From Trichosphaerium sp. ATCC 40318 (taxonomy: Eukaryota; Discosea; Flabellinia; Trichosidae): a stretch of DNA of 64,000 nt. The stretch covers positions 248,001 through 312,000 of the forward strand of contig JALMLS010000320.1 in assembly GCA_038496445.1 (NCBI GenBank). Reading direction: 5' to 3'. Under the pieces are notes generated by a model that was not told the DNA's origin, did no database searches, and saw nothing but the letters and a program-made list of their open reading frames with translations. Within the stretch, counting starts at the first letter, position 1, and each line of letters starts with the position of its first letter. Of the stretch, positions 23,854 through 34,936 are shown piece after piece. A program made the translations under genes and the position numbers.

Positions 23854-24783
23854 ATGGAAGAAAGCGCAAATACACTTTGTAGTCGGCAGCAAACAGAACT
23901 TCGTTCACGTGAGCACGTTATCAATCTGTTAGCGCTTCCAGTCGAAATTATAGCTCATATTCTTAAATACCGTACAAGTGTAAGACATTCAGCGTTAACA
24001 TGCCACTTTTTGCGAGATGTCATCCATAACCATGTTGGCTACGGTAGAATCAGGGTTTATATTAAAGAGGCAGTGGAAGCATTGGCTGGGAGCCCATTGC
24101 TTCAAAATACACCTATTTATTTGTATGGCACCAATGCTGACATTCACTTTACATCGTTTGTGGGTGTGCACACTATAGACTTGCATCGCTCCGAAATACC
24201 AGATGAAAGCATCAAGGTTTTGGCAGGCGTACATACTATTAATTTAAGTGGTACAAATGTAACAGATCAGGGTGTCAAGGCGTTGTCTGGTGTACATACT
24301 ATTTACCTTGCTTGTACAAATGTAACAGACGAGGGAATCACAGCTTTGGGTGGTGTACATTCTATTGACTTGACTAATTGCAGGCTAATAACAGATGAGG
24401 GTGTCAAGGCTTTAGCCGGTGTGCATGTAATAAAGTTAAACTTTACAAAAATTACAGACATTAGTTTGCATGCTCTGGCTCCTGTACACACAATAGAATT
24501 GACTTGTTGCCAGTCAATTACAGATGAGGGTATTAAATCTTTGGCAGGGGTGCATAGTATTAAATTAGGTAGTTGCAACTTAATAACAGATGAAGGTGTC
24601 AAGGCATTGTCTGGAGTATATGAGATTGAATTATGTGATACAAATGTAACGGATGAATGCTTGAAGGTATTGGCAGGGGCACACACTATTGACGTGAGTT
24701 ATTGCAATAATATAACTCCCAATGGCAGGAAAGCACTAGCTAATGCACACACACTCAATATGGCATACTATGGGTCAGATTAG
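23854..24783 (+). CDS. F-box / leucine-rich-repeat protein
   Basis: A single-exon gene of 309 residues starting at the ATG at 23854. After about 28 residues comes the F-box (LLALPVEIIAHILKYRTSVR), then a linker and about nine GVHTI-type repeats from residue ~95 to the end (GVHTINLSGTNVTDQGVKAL, GVHSIDLTNCRLITDEGVKA). It shares with the genes at 4903 and 51943 both the domain order and the phrase VGY.RI..., just after the F-box. It is predicted to be an SCF ubiquitin-ligase adaptor with a curved repeat surface for the substrate. Repeat units differ mainly at the exposed positions after the conserved GVHTI strand, as expected if the binding surface changes between paralogues. Confidence 0.88.
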   Translation: MEESANTLCSRQQTELRSREHVINLLALPVEIIAHILKYRTSVRHSALTCHFLRDVIHNHVGYGRIRVYIKEAVEALAGSPLLQNTPIYLYGTNADIHFTSFVGVHTIDLHRSEIPDESIKVLAGVHTINLSGTNVTDQGVKALSGVHTIYLACTNVTDEGITALGGVHSIDLTNCRLITDEGVKALAGVHVIKLNFTKITDISLHALAPVHTIELTCCQSITDEGIKSLAGVHSIKLGSCNLITDEGVKALSGVYEIELCDTNVTDECLKVLAGAHTIDVSYCNNITPNGRKALANAHTLNMAYYGSD

Positions 24784-25624
24784 GGAACTATAGTGATTGT
24801 TGATTTGGTTCCTATTGCCAAGCATAAAAAGTTTTGCTTTATTTACTTAGCAATCAAACACAATAAACGTACTCTTTCCTTCAAACAAGCGCTGCTATTG
24901 TCTACTACTATCCTGACTAGTTATAATTATAAGTATAACCCAGAGCTTTCCATGCTTGACAAAAGTGTTTCTTCATCTTTGTCGGTATTAGCAACGCTTA
25001 CTTGTTGTTGAAAAAAAATCGGTGTTCCCCATACGCAATCTTTGATTCGGTAGGCTATGATTCAAACGTATCACAGTCATCTCTTGTTGCTCTCACGTGA
25101 TACATTTCTTTCCGAAAAAATACCATGTTCGCCTAATCCAAGTTTCTCGAATGAAAAATCATGTAACACGTAGTAAAGATTAGTTCCACAAAATTATAAC
25201 GCACATACGATTCACACGTGAAAATTGTGCCAACAGCGAAATATTTACAACGAATATTCGTAAATCTTCGAGAATTTTGTGCAAAGCGCTATAAATGCTC
25301 TTATACGCATTTTCTACGCACTGGCAGCACTCTAACACCAATTTAGAGTAGTTTCAAAATAGGAGTTGACTAAAAGTCAATACCCGACCGTAAGTCATGT
25401 AGGGATAACCTCTGTATTGTATATTATATCCATTCGAGCTCGAGAGCTTGATAAATCTCGTGACAAGGTAGAAATTCATGAGTTTCAGTTAAAAAAACTT
25501 GCGTTCCTCAAGAAAAAACACAACCTACCCGATCAAGAAGTCGCCTGAACTTAAAAAGACAAATTCAGTTCATCAAGTAAAGAACAGCACCTCAGACCTT
25601 TGTAGAAATAAAAACAAGTCAGCA
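24784..25624. other. Intergenic
   Basis: About 840 bases without a supported gene. A stretch near 25437-25548 reads RELDKSRDKVEIHEFQLKKL in one frame and might be an exon, but it has no start codon or partner exon. CACGTG occurs near 25096 and 25215. Confidence 0.45.
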
Positions 25625-27559
25625 ATGAAGTGGGATAAGCTTCTTTCAGTGCTTGCAGTAGCTTTCGGGGCTTTAATATTTGCTGACCTACTGTCAACCT
25701 TGATGTGGTTTATTGGATCGCTTTCTGTGCGTTTCTGTTGTTTTAGAATACCAATTTCCGTAATCTGTTTTATAAGCGCTTACGCTATTGTTTAGAATAT
25801 AGGACTCATCGTTCTGTTAGTTTTACTCTGTGTGATGGCTTTTGGTGCTATTTTTGCTACCATTTTTCTAAAACTTACCGACAACTTATGTGCGTTCATA
25901 CGCTTTGTTTAGTAGCGGTGTTGATGTTTTTTAGGTTTTAAATGCGATTATATCTATGTTGTTACTATTGGTGTTGCCGTCTTTATGGCACTATTCGTTG
26001 GAGGGCTTATCGGTTTTCTATCTACAGCGTTGTACGAGTTTGATGCTGATGGTACGACGAGGGCGTCGCCCTTATTTTTTCTTCTTTCTTGTTATGCAAT
26101 TTTGTTCATTTTTCTTTGTTTGGCTGACGATTGTTGTGTTATAGGAACTGTATCAATAACTCCTGATGATATATCAGACTTTGGTACAGGTTTATCTGTC
26201 GCAAACAGAGACGCTTTCGGATACTACTTGGGACCTAATGGTGCTCAACCATCACCAAACACTTCTCAGTACGTCTTACAAAATACTTGGGGTTTTTTGT
26301 CCAAATATGAGTAATTCTAACTGTTTTTGGAATTCAGCTGGGGAACACAGTTTAGAAGATGCGGTAAACACTCAACTTGTATGACTTGTTCTGCTCCTAT
26401 ATCATTTCACCCAAACACCAACTTATTGAACGGAACTGTACGTGTTTTGTATTGACCAATACGTATCTGCTTTCGCTTTTTTGTTTATCAGAGATTTCTT
26501 CTATACGCACTTGCACATTTATTTTCGACGCAATTTCTGGGTTTGTCAGCCTTTGTAGGGCTGTTCTTTTTTCTTTGATATCACTACTGTGAGTTTTGTG
26601 GTAGTCCAGATATCCAGGCATCCTTGGATGATGGCTGTCGACGTTGGCTTTGGTTTCTGTGCTAACTTGTAAAACAGGAACGCATCGCATTTTGGATTGG
26701 TTGCCGTTACCAAGGAACTCGCTTAAATAGGGATTGTACCACAGAGTCGTCTGGGTGTGTTGCTGATTGGCGTCGTGCTGGTATTATCTCAGAAGGGATT
26801 AATGTTAAATCGAGCCACGCTGCTGCAAGAGGAGGAGATTTGGTTGAAGAAGTAGGCATACTTTTGTTGGTTTTTTTTAAAAGGAAAAAGTTTTTGCTTA
26901 CATTTTGACTGTGGCTTTGTTCATAGAATTAACTCCAATTGTAATTACTTTGTCAGGCATTTTTTGTCCAGGACTCTTTTTAGGAGTTGTTTTTTTGGAT
27001 TGTTTTCGAGCTTTTGCTTCTTTTTTTTTTGAAACGATCACTGCCTTCTCTTTCTTATTCTTGTATTTTTCTGGTTCACAAGTACTCACTTTTTTTCTTA
27101 AAGAGCGCTCTCACATCAAGCATTTTCTTTTCAAATAGTGTTCAAGAACCTGTATATCTTATTGGAGGTGATATAGAAGGTGCGGAAAAAACTGCTAGGA
27201 ATATATTTATTGGAGTCATGGTGGGTATCAACATCTGGTATTTGCTTGTTATAAGTATCTTGATCTTCTTCTTCAGAGAAATCTTTAAAGGCTCATCGTC
27301 GATTTCTTTGTGGAAGTCTTCTTCTTCATCCTCCGGATTCAGTTCTTCAACACGAAAGAAGATTAAGAATAATAAAAACACAAAAGCAAAGCACTTCCCT
27401 GATCCTATGGCAAATGCTGTTAATGAAGATGATAGTCTAAGTTCTATATCTTCCATGTCTGGTCCAGCTGTAAGTGTTAATATTGGTACCAAAGTCGTAA
27501 AGGAAAGTGAGCTTGAGTACGATGCAGCAAATGATATTGGTTCACCATATGATGAATAA
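25625..27559 (+). CDS. Tetraspanin-like four-transmembrane protein
   Basis: The start is the ATG at 25625 (MKWDKLLSVLAVAFGALIF). Exons join to give the first helix, a second (GLIVLLVLLCVMAFGAIFAT), a third (VVTIGVAVFMALFVGGLIGF), then a long extracellular part rich in Cys, Asn and Thr spread over 26140-26860 (HWGTQF, CGKHSTCMTC, DCTTESSGC), a fourth helix (IGVMVGINIWYLLVISILIF), and a Ser-rich cytosolic tail ending IGSPYDE. Three closely spaced helices, a large cysteine-bearing loop and a final helix match tetraspanin topology, but the CCG motif of classical tetraspanins was not found, so the assignment is by shape. Such proteins organise membrane microdomains. Introns in the loop region are hard to place exactly. 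Confidence 0.6.
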
Positions 27560-27652
27560 TAAAAAAAAATATCAATAAATTATACAATAAATTTCTACTC
27601 TTAGTTTTAATGTTTGCTTGTTTTTCTCTTTATTTAGGCCTTTTCTACTTCT

Positions 27653-29894
27653 TTAATACCATACATCAGCCATAGTCTTACTATTTTCTACATTTTCTGG
27701 ACCAAGAATGCGGTTTTTAGCTATAAAAAAAAGAAGCAAATGTTAGGCTAAATGTAGCAAATAAAGAGCAGTACCTAGCTCACCACGCCTATTGGATCTT
27801 GCTTTGGCACTTATCTCTTGTTTCCACCATTTTTTTGATTCCCCTAGACGATATCCATCACCCTTATATATACCAGTGCCTTGAAAAATAAAGTCAATTT
27901 CGAAATGTCTTCAACAAACAAAAACCACATTTTTCATGATTCAATGGAAACCTCTCTCGTACTTGTTGTCTCGTTTCTTGCACTAATATAAAATCTTGAT
28001 TTATCAACCTCATAGTCTAGGCAGATACCCGCTGGGAAAACAGATAAAACTTCAAAGAAAAAATCTACAAATGAAGAAGTCAGTCTGGTGAAGAAATCAC
28101 GTGATAAAAAAAAGTAGTTCGTATTTGCGTACTTTGCCTTGGTGGATATACTTTTGGAGCATATTGTCCATATTGAATTTGTGGTCTATCGAAAACTAGG
28201 GGCCTTAACACAAAAGACATTAGATGTTGCCTGTACAGTGAAAAAAATAGAAAAAAAAAAATCTTCAGTAATAAAGCACCAACCTCATAAACATATCCCA
28301 TAGCTGATTTAAAAACGATTTTGTAAACATAACCACTCTATAAGTACAATACGCAAATACAGGTAAATAAAGTTTACTACAAAGAAAACGAACAAGTCAG
28401 TAAAAACAAGCAAAAAAGGCGACAAAAAAAATGAGTAAATGCTAACATACCTTTTCTTCGTGTTTTTTCCCCTCCTTTCTTTATAATCAACCCACATAGG
28501 AATAGCATAGAAAATCACGTTATTAAAGTTAGTCATACGAACAATAACCCTCAAAATGAATGTTAGCTATTCTGTTTAAACAAAGAGCATACGTCATAGA
28601 CTCAGAATTAGCAATCTCGAGTACATGTGAAGCATCTTTCACTAATTCATTATCAACTCCTTCAGCTTCCTCAATAAGAGACCCTAATACTTCAACAATA
28701 AAATCATGATGAAGATCTTCCCATTGCTAATAAAAATAGGTTGTTAGTACAATGAGCATCTAGAATAAGACATACGCTATCAGCTCTTCGTGATGCAATA
28801 TCACTTATAGAAAGTAATGTTTTGCATGCTTCAAGCTGTATTGGCACGTAATCACATGTACATAGATCATGAACTACACTAGTAAATCTAGAATATATTA
28901 GTATTCCCAATCGCAGTAATAGTGAATTGACAAGAAAGACAGGCGAAAACAAACCAACAAAAAAAAGGTCAGAAATGTTTTGGCAATTAAAACAGTCTGT
29001 GACTTCTTTCTTGGCATCAAACTACTGAATATAGGCACGCACGATTCGTATATATCATCAAAGAACTTCTCATCTATATACATGCACATGAATCCTGAGA
29101 GTTTAAGACAAAAGCAAATATGTTCAAGTGTTTCTTCTGGAAGTGATTCAGAGTCATTACTTAAATCATACAATTGGCTTAAATTATCGAATACAAAGGC
29201 CATAAGTCGTTTAATAAACAATTTAGCACAATCAGTACGGTAAAGACCCATAGTGTATGTACATGTGATGATTGTTAAAGCCTAAAAAAGCCTGTCAACG
29301 AAGGAAATTACTGGTTTTGGCTTTTGTTTTAGGTGCTCACCAATTTCTTTATTTCATAGTTTGTCGACCTTATTAATGCTTGCAACTCTTTGTCTACACT
29401 GTCAAATATCCTGCGTACTACGTCATGGCTTTGCTGGCTCACCAAGACTCGTAGCAAGACGTTCAAGCCGCCCAGTCTTATATCATCATGTTGGTCGCTC
29501 TTAGAAGAGGTGTTAGAGCCAAGAAAGTGAATGTCTTGTTGTACCAGCAATTCTCCCACCAAACAATCAATAAACGGTCCGGAAGGTAGCTTGTTGCGGG
29601 TCGCGAAGTACGCCCCAAGCTTATTGCTCCCTCCTTGCCTTCAAATAAGATCAAAAAAGCTGAAAATAGCTTTTCCTGCGTACTTTGCCAACCATTTTAT
29701 CCAGTTACGCCTTAGAGTAGTCCTAAGCGTCTTTAGGAAGATTATTTATTTAATATTTACTACACATACGCCTTTGGACTCATTATATCATGCATTAGCT
29801 CCTCATCTGCGTCAATGAACCTGAGATGGATTTGTTTATCCTCTTCTCGCTGGTTTTGTCGGCGTTTGCCCTTTTTCTCCTTATTTTTACTCAT
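27653..29894 (-). CDS. Helical-repeat protein with C-terminal SHP-like box, unknown family
   Basis: The start is the ATG at 29894 with a basic N-terminus (MSKNKEKKGKRRQNQREED). The next exons give amphipathic helices in pairs (LGGLNVLLRVLVSQQSHDVV, FIKRLMAFVFDNLSQLYDLS, TLEHICFCLKLSGFM, IQLEACKTLLSISDIAS), which look like armadillo/HEAT units. The last exons are different: PQIQYGQYAPKVYPPRQ, then GTGIYKGDGYRLGESKKWW, and an end at the TAA at 27653-27655. GxGYRLG with an aromatic three residues before it resembles the SHP box that binds Cdc48/p97 in p47, UFD1 and Derlins. That would make this a Cdc48 partner, but it is one motif only. The gene could also be two genes; the join near 28290-28560 is the weakest. 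Confidence 0.5.
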
Positions 29895-30472
29895 AATGCC
29901 AAAGCAATAGTCGTCAGGCTTGTATAACCGCTTTTGACTATCTACAGACTTTGATCTTTAGCATGAAACAGAATTTTAACATTTTTCGTTATCTGAACGA
30001 TACACAGTTACTGAAAAAATTCTTTGTACAATAAACCAGACAATCTCATACTTCGAATGGCATCGCTGTAGTTTGCGAAAATTGTTTCTGATTGGACTTA
30101 ATGGAAATCAAACCACGCCCGGTAATTTTTGATTTACTTTGATTCTGTACAATCAAACTTGTTTTTGTAAAGAGTATCCTTGTGTTTAAATGGAGATTCT
30201 GTGTTACACCAACTTTAAGACATTGTTCGCCTGACTATCAGGAAAACTTCAGTCTCAAATATAACAAATAACCAGGTTTTGTCTTTAATTTAATGCACAA
30301 TTTGCTAATTATTCAATGTTTATTGTTACTTTGTATGCATCTAATCTGGTCGTTTACTTTGTATAACGTAGAATTCTAGATCATCTACATTTTACAGTGG
30401 AGCATTGCATGTACCATATACGATCAGAGGGTACCACAGAGCTACACAATGTTAATTATACTTTTTTTTTTA
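29895..30472. other. Intergenic
   Basis: About 580 bases between a start codon (29894, minus) and the end of the next minus gene (30473). I see only AT-rich sequence with no supported gene. The promoter of the upstream helical-repeat gene should lie in its left part. Confidence 0.5.
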
Positions 30473-31218
30473 TCACCTGTTGATGTACCTAGGATTGCTG
30501 ACTCTGAATCCAGTGATGTATGGTCTTTCTGGTGGGCAATTGAGATCTCCTACACCATCATACCCAGGAACAACATTAAATACAGCTAGACAAATGATAA
30601 GCTTGATGACATAATTGCTAGCTGTTTGCTTAATTGTAACGTACAAATCCATTGACTGTTGCTTGTCTCACAAGTCATTCTTCTCTGTGTTCTGGAATCA
30701 CGTGTTATTAAGCACTGCAAAAATACTCTACGTACTCGCAGCGAAGTCTGAAGTATCTATCGTTATTAACTACAGACCAACCAGTGCCTCTGATTGCTAA
30801 ACAAGAATAAGACTTTTCGAGGTTCGAATAGGCTTCTAGTTTAACTTACTCTTCATAACATATCCTGAAGGGCACACGTGATAAAAACCTACACCTACAG
30901 CTGATGCAAAGTCTGTATGAGGTCCATTGAATCCGATAGTGTCGTGGAAGCATCGCCATAGAAATACTCGTGGGTTACCCACAGCTACCGTTCGTACGCC
31001 TGTCATGCCACCATCTGGGCATGTTCGTATCCATTGAGGAAGCGACGGCGTGACAAGGCCAGCGGCATTGTATATTATTGCTGATGTTGTACTCCTGCGC
31101 GTGGTTTAGTTAGTACGACGGCTTTGAGTTAGAGCTAGCGTCTGTTCGTTTTGAAATAGAGTAGAAACGTTACTTACACGGTGAGAAAAAGAGTAACGAT
31201 GAGCGTTAGTTGTGACAT
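30473..31218 (-). CDS. Secreted cysteine-rich protein, paralogue A
   Basis: The five-exon structure is as in paralogue C. The ATG at 31218 gives the signal peptide MSQLTLIVTLFLTV, interrupted by an intron (GTAAGT..CGCAG) before STTSAIIYNAAGLV. Then come WIRTCPDGGMTGVRTV, FLWRCFHDTIGF, HVCPSGYVMKS, IRGTGWS...DRYFRLRCE, TCETSNSQWI, VFNVVPGYDGVGDLNCP and a short end (SNPRYINR, then TGA at 30473-30475). Six cysteines are shared with the other two members. It is head-to-tail with paralogue B, so these two arose by local duplication, while C lies 9 kb away on the other strand. Function unknown; secretion is inferred from the signal peptide. Confidence 0.75.
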
Positions 31219-31796
31219 TCTCGCGGGTTTTTTTGTTTTAGTTGGTTTCGGTGTTTAGGAAGTTCCGTTTTACTCGGTTTTCACATGAACAGTCACAAAC
31301 ACTTAACGGGATTTGCGTTTGAATAACTTTCAGAGAAGTATGAGATGGGGCTTCGCCGCGTAAGGCGCTCAAGATTATGATACGTTCTCTATTCGTTATT
31401 CTTGTTGAACGAGAAAAAGAACTTAAGCGTTCCAGAGCGTCTGTTTATTATCGCGGTAAAGCCGTCAAAAAAACCGCTGTCTAACCATTTACATTCGAGC
31501 CATTTCGCACTTTCTCAACTATTTCCAGCACGTGAACAAAATAAACATATTTCTCATAAATTAGCCTCAACAAAATCGTTTGTTCGCATGAAGGAATTTA
31601 ATGCAGGCAATAAATCAATAAATAGTGGCCAATGCATTAACGAAGATATTATTTATTAACAAAGGTGTCATTGTTCCAAAGAAGTAAATGGTTTTACTAC
31701 TAACTACAATTTACAGAAGAGCATCGCATGTACCATATTCTATCAGAGGGTACTGCTACACTAGAGGCGTGTTAAAACTAGCAATTTTAAATGATG
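31219..31796. other. Intergenic between secreted-family paralogues
   Basis: About 580 bases that must hold the promoter of paralogue A. An ORF at 31402-31659 has no family resemblance. CACGTG is near 31529. Confidence 0.45.
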
Positions 31797-32436
31797 TACT
31801 TGGTCCCGCTGACTCTGAATCCAGTAATGTATGGTGTATCGGGTGGGCAATTAAGATCTCCTACGCCATTGTAACCAGCCACAACATTGAATACAGCTAA
31901 GCCAAAAGCGTTAAGAATACAATTTCAAAAAGTTTATTAGACATACGTATCCATGTGCTATCACGTGTACCACACGTCATGCCCCTCTGGGTCCTAGTAC
32001 ATGGTAAGTCATAATATAAAGTGATAGTAATTATACGTACTCGCAACGAAGTCTGAAGTATCTATCGTTATTAGCTACAGACCAAGCAGTGCCTCTTATT
32101 GCTAAACGAAGTATAAAATGACAAGTTTTGAATAGTTGGATTTAACTTACTCTTCATAACATAGCCCGAAGGGCATACGTGAGAGAAGGCTACGCCTACT
32201 GCTGATGCAAAGTTTGTATGAGGTCCATTGAATGCGATAGCGTCGTGGAAGCATCGCCAAAGAAATATCCTTGGGTTCGGACCGAGAGTGACAGTGCGAA
32301 CACCTGTCATACCACCATCTGGGCATGTTCGTATCCATTGGTCATAAGGAGGTGATACTAGACCAGGAGAATTGTATATTATTGCTGATGTTGTACTTAC
32401 AGCAAGAATAAGAGATAAGACGAGCAGCTGTGACAT
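31797..32436 (-). CDS. Secreted cysteine-rich protein, paralogue B
   Basis: The start is set at the ATG at 32436 because MSQLLVLSLILAV aligns with the signal peptides of A and C. An in-frame ATG at 32529 would add a non-hydrophobic 31-residue leader and is disfavoured. Unlike A and C there is no intron inside the signal-peptide coding sequence: the frame runs straight into STTSAIIYNSPGLV, so the first intron was lost here or gained in the others. The rest matches: WIRTCPDGGMTGVRTV, FLWRCFHDAIAF, HVCPSGYVMKS, IRGTAWS...DRYFRLRCE, MTCGTRDSTWI, and VFNVVAGYNGVGDLNCP with the end YITGFRVSGTKYII. Predicted secreted, function unknown. Confidence 0.75.
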
Positions 32437-33068
32437 AGTTTGGACTTCTTTATTGTTTGTTTCAGTCGGTTGTGTTCTTTCACGTGAACTGTCACGTTTA
32501 TTGCAACTTGCAAGAGAGTTGGCTAACATTCAATGAACCAATAAAATTGAAGACCCGCAGGAGCCTCCTATAACTGTCAAGTTAATCACATTAGTTAATT
32601 GTTGGAATCAAATAACGGTTCACATGAAATAAACAATATTTCTTCAATATAATTTCTGACTGCATACTAAAAAGTCCTACGAATGGTTTTGTTGAAGGTC
32701 TTCGTGTAGTGAAGTTTTATCACTTTCATACCTTCTCATGTGAAGTATTGGAAGTTATACATTTGTATATTGTATTATATTAGTTCACCTGAAAAACGTG
32801 CTTTAAAATACAAATATAAATGCTATGTTGGTACCTTTGCCTTCAAAACTATGCCAAGCTATGCCTTTATTGAATGCAGTCCAGTCTTTTTGTACTCCAT
32901 TAATTAACCGCCCTGAATTGTTTGTTGAATAAAACTGCTTCAACAAAATTTTTCAATTTCGATTTTCCGACTTGTTTTTTTTTGTTTTCTTTTCTCATAA
33001 TTGATTTGTTGGTAACTTGCGCTCCAACCTGGCCGGGGATTAGACTTACAGCGAATTATAACAACCAA
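32437..33068. other. Intergenic
   Basis: The 5' flank of secreted paralogue B and the upstream region of tRNA-Cys. TCACGTGA lies near 32478. No gene seen. Confidence 0.5.
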
Positions 33069-33140
33069 GGGTCTGTAGCTCAGCGGTAGAGCAGTCGGCT
33101 GCAGTCCGATCGGTCGTCGGTTCAAATCCGATCGGGCCCT
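33069..33140 (+). tRNA. tRNA-Cys (GCA), plus-strand copy
   Basis: A 72-base cloverleaf. The acceptor GGGTCTG pairs with CGGGCCC (two G-U pairs). The D-arm is GCTCAGCGGTAGAGC, and the anticodon stem GTCGG/CCGAT closes the loop CTGCAGT, with anticodon GCA. The T-arm is GTCGG/TTCAAAT/CCGAT. The discriminator is T, as usual for tRNA-Cys, and a TTTTT terminator follows at about 33146. There is no intron and no encoded CCA. Confidence 0.95.
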
Positions 33141-33266
33141 ATATCTTTTTGTAGCATCCCGTTCTGTACACAAAACATGCAAAGAAGTAAAGGAATAGTA
33201 TTTGCAGACTACTCAAGATTATTTTTGGTATTTCATAGCGGAATATTATTTTATTTAAAGTTTTTG

Positions 33267-34936
33267 TTACTTAGGGCCCATCATGTTCATAACAGTTGCT
33301 CGTAATTGTTGCACTTGTTCACGCTATAACATTGGTTAGTTCTTGTCATTAGTGCAGTTCGCATACTTGTTGTGGTGGTAAGGATGCAACTTGTTGAGGC
33401 GTAAGCGTTATTACTTGTTGCAAAAGTGCTTTCGCATCATTGTTCATATTCATTAAAAATTGTGGCGAGTTCATATTACCAAGATTTAACATAGACGGTG
33501 GAGCGCCAGGAGGCGGTGCACCTCCAAACTAAAGAGGTTAGTGAGAAAACAAGGCAAAAGATGCAAAAGGTTATAGGGCCCGATCGGATTTGAACCGACG
33601 ACCGATCGGACTGCAGCCGACTGCTCTACCGCTGAGCTACAGACCCTTGGTTGTTGTTGATAAGGAAAAATATTATCGATACAATATTGAAAAGGAAAAT
33701 ACGCACTCCGCCAGGCATAGGCTGCCCTTGTGGTGGTCTGTTGTTTCCGCTTGGTGGAGGATAATATGGTGGAGGTCCGCCAGGCTGCATACGATTCTGT
33801 GGTGGTTGGTTCATTGGAGGTGGCCTCATGCCACTAGGAGGCATATTCATTCTATTAGGACCAGGTGGACCGCTTCTCATTGGGTTCATGCCAGGCGCAC
33901 CTGACATATTAGGTGGACCTAATAATAATATAAACAAAAAAAACATGTGTACTTTAGCCTCTTTGCACTTACCTGAACCCATAGGCATAGCTCCTCCTTG
34001 TACATGCAATTGCTTTACAAATAAATCAGCTTCAACAAACCGTAGTCGATAGAGTAAGTTACATACTTGTGCTTCTGTGTTATTAATAATTCCTAATTTT
34101 ACTTGTGCTTGTAGTAATGCGTAGGCAACAGCTGGATTATTCAGTAGTAATTGTCGCGCTGAACCTGGATCTTGTTGTGCCAATTTCTAACAATAACAAA
34201 ATGTCAAAAAAAATAAATGTTGAAAATAAAAAACAATCTCCGCCTAGATGTCTTCGCGTGCCTTCATTTGAAGCATTATATCATACAATTGTTTTAACGT
34301 CATAGCATCTAATATTTTAGCAACTTGCTCAGGCTATTGACGCGTGTCAGAACAAAATAGCTCACAACTACAAAAAAAACCAATCATCGTACATTTAACG
34401 GTTGTCCAGGGTTCATTGCAGGTAGTTGAGGCAAAACGCTCTTCTTTTGCAGGTGTCAGTTTGAGTACAAGTTTGAAATAACGTACTTTGTTACTTCGCC
34501 AATTTCCTTCTCCCTGGCCTTCTCGCTTCTCGTTTTCGGCGAAATCGACGCGTAATTGGCGTCCCATAAATTCGGCTCCATCCTGTTTGCGTTTTAGTCG
34601 ATAATTTATCCTACACTAGCACGTACAAGATTTTTCATGGCGGATTGAGCCGTTTCTGGATCTCTAAACTCGCAAAAGCCATAACCTCTTGGCTTTCCCG
34701 TTTCTCTGTCCCATACTAGCCTAATTCACGTTAAAAAAGGTCCACACACTGCTTTGACGCGCCTAAATTTTACAACCTACAATACATCAGATACGCCACA
34801 ATTACAAACGTACTTGACCAACAGTCTCAAAAAACTCTTTTAACTGCTGCTCTGTAGCATCAAACGGAATATTCCCAACTAACGACTATTAAAACAATAT
34901 AATCCTTTAATCAGTACCAAACACAGAGCGACTCAT
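33267..34936 (-). CDS. CSTF2: Cleavage stimulation factor subunit 2 (CstF-64) homologue
   Basis: A component of the mRNA 3'-end processing machinery that binds GU-rich RNA downstream of the poly(A) site. The start is the ATG at 34936. Splicing gives [20 protein letters not shown] and an RRM with both RNP motifs (VGNIPF; GYGFCEF) ending [13 protein letters not shown]. The hinge domain follows ([20 protein letters not shown]), then a Pro/Gly/Met-rich linker ([17 protein letters not shown]) and the C-terminal three-helix domain ([20 protein letters not shown], then [18 protein letters not shown]) that binds Pcf11 in other species. All domains are present in the usual order, with a shorter linker than in animals. 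Its last-but-one intron (about 33532-33709) contains a complete tRNA-Cys gene. An AATAAA lies just after the stop. Confidence 0.93.
33575..33646 (-). tRNA. tRNA-Cys (GCA), minus-strand copy inside a CSTF2 intron
   Basis: Its 72 bases are identical to the plus-strand copy at 33069-33140, as are about nine bases on the 5' side (ACAACCAAG) and a few on the 3' side. It lies within an intron of the CSTF2 homologue on the same strand. A short T run follows on the minus strand. With the other copy it forms a perfect inverted repeat with a spacer of 434 bases. Confidence 0.95.

Noticed and set aside
26898-27492. Minus-strand ORFs with basic or acidic runs
   Set aside because: Antisense to the tetraspanin-like gene's introns and exons; no family resemblance and no ATG-exon structure.
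32940-33904. ORFs on both strands reading [19 protein letters not shown]
   Set aside because: They are translations of the two tRNA-Cys genes; this peptide is a well-known artefact of tRNA sequence.
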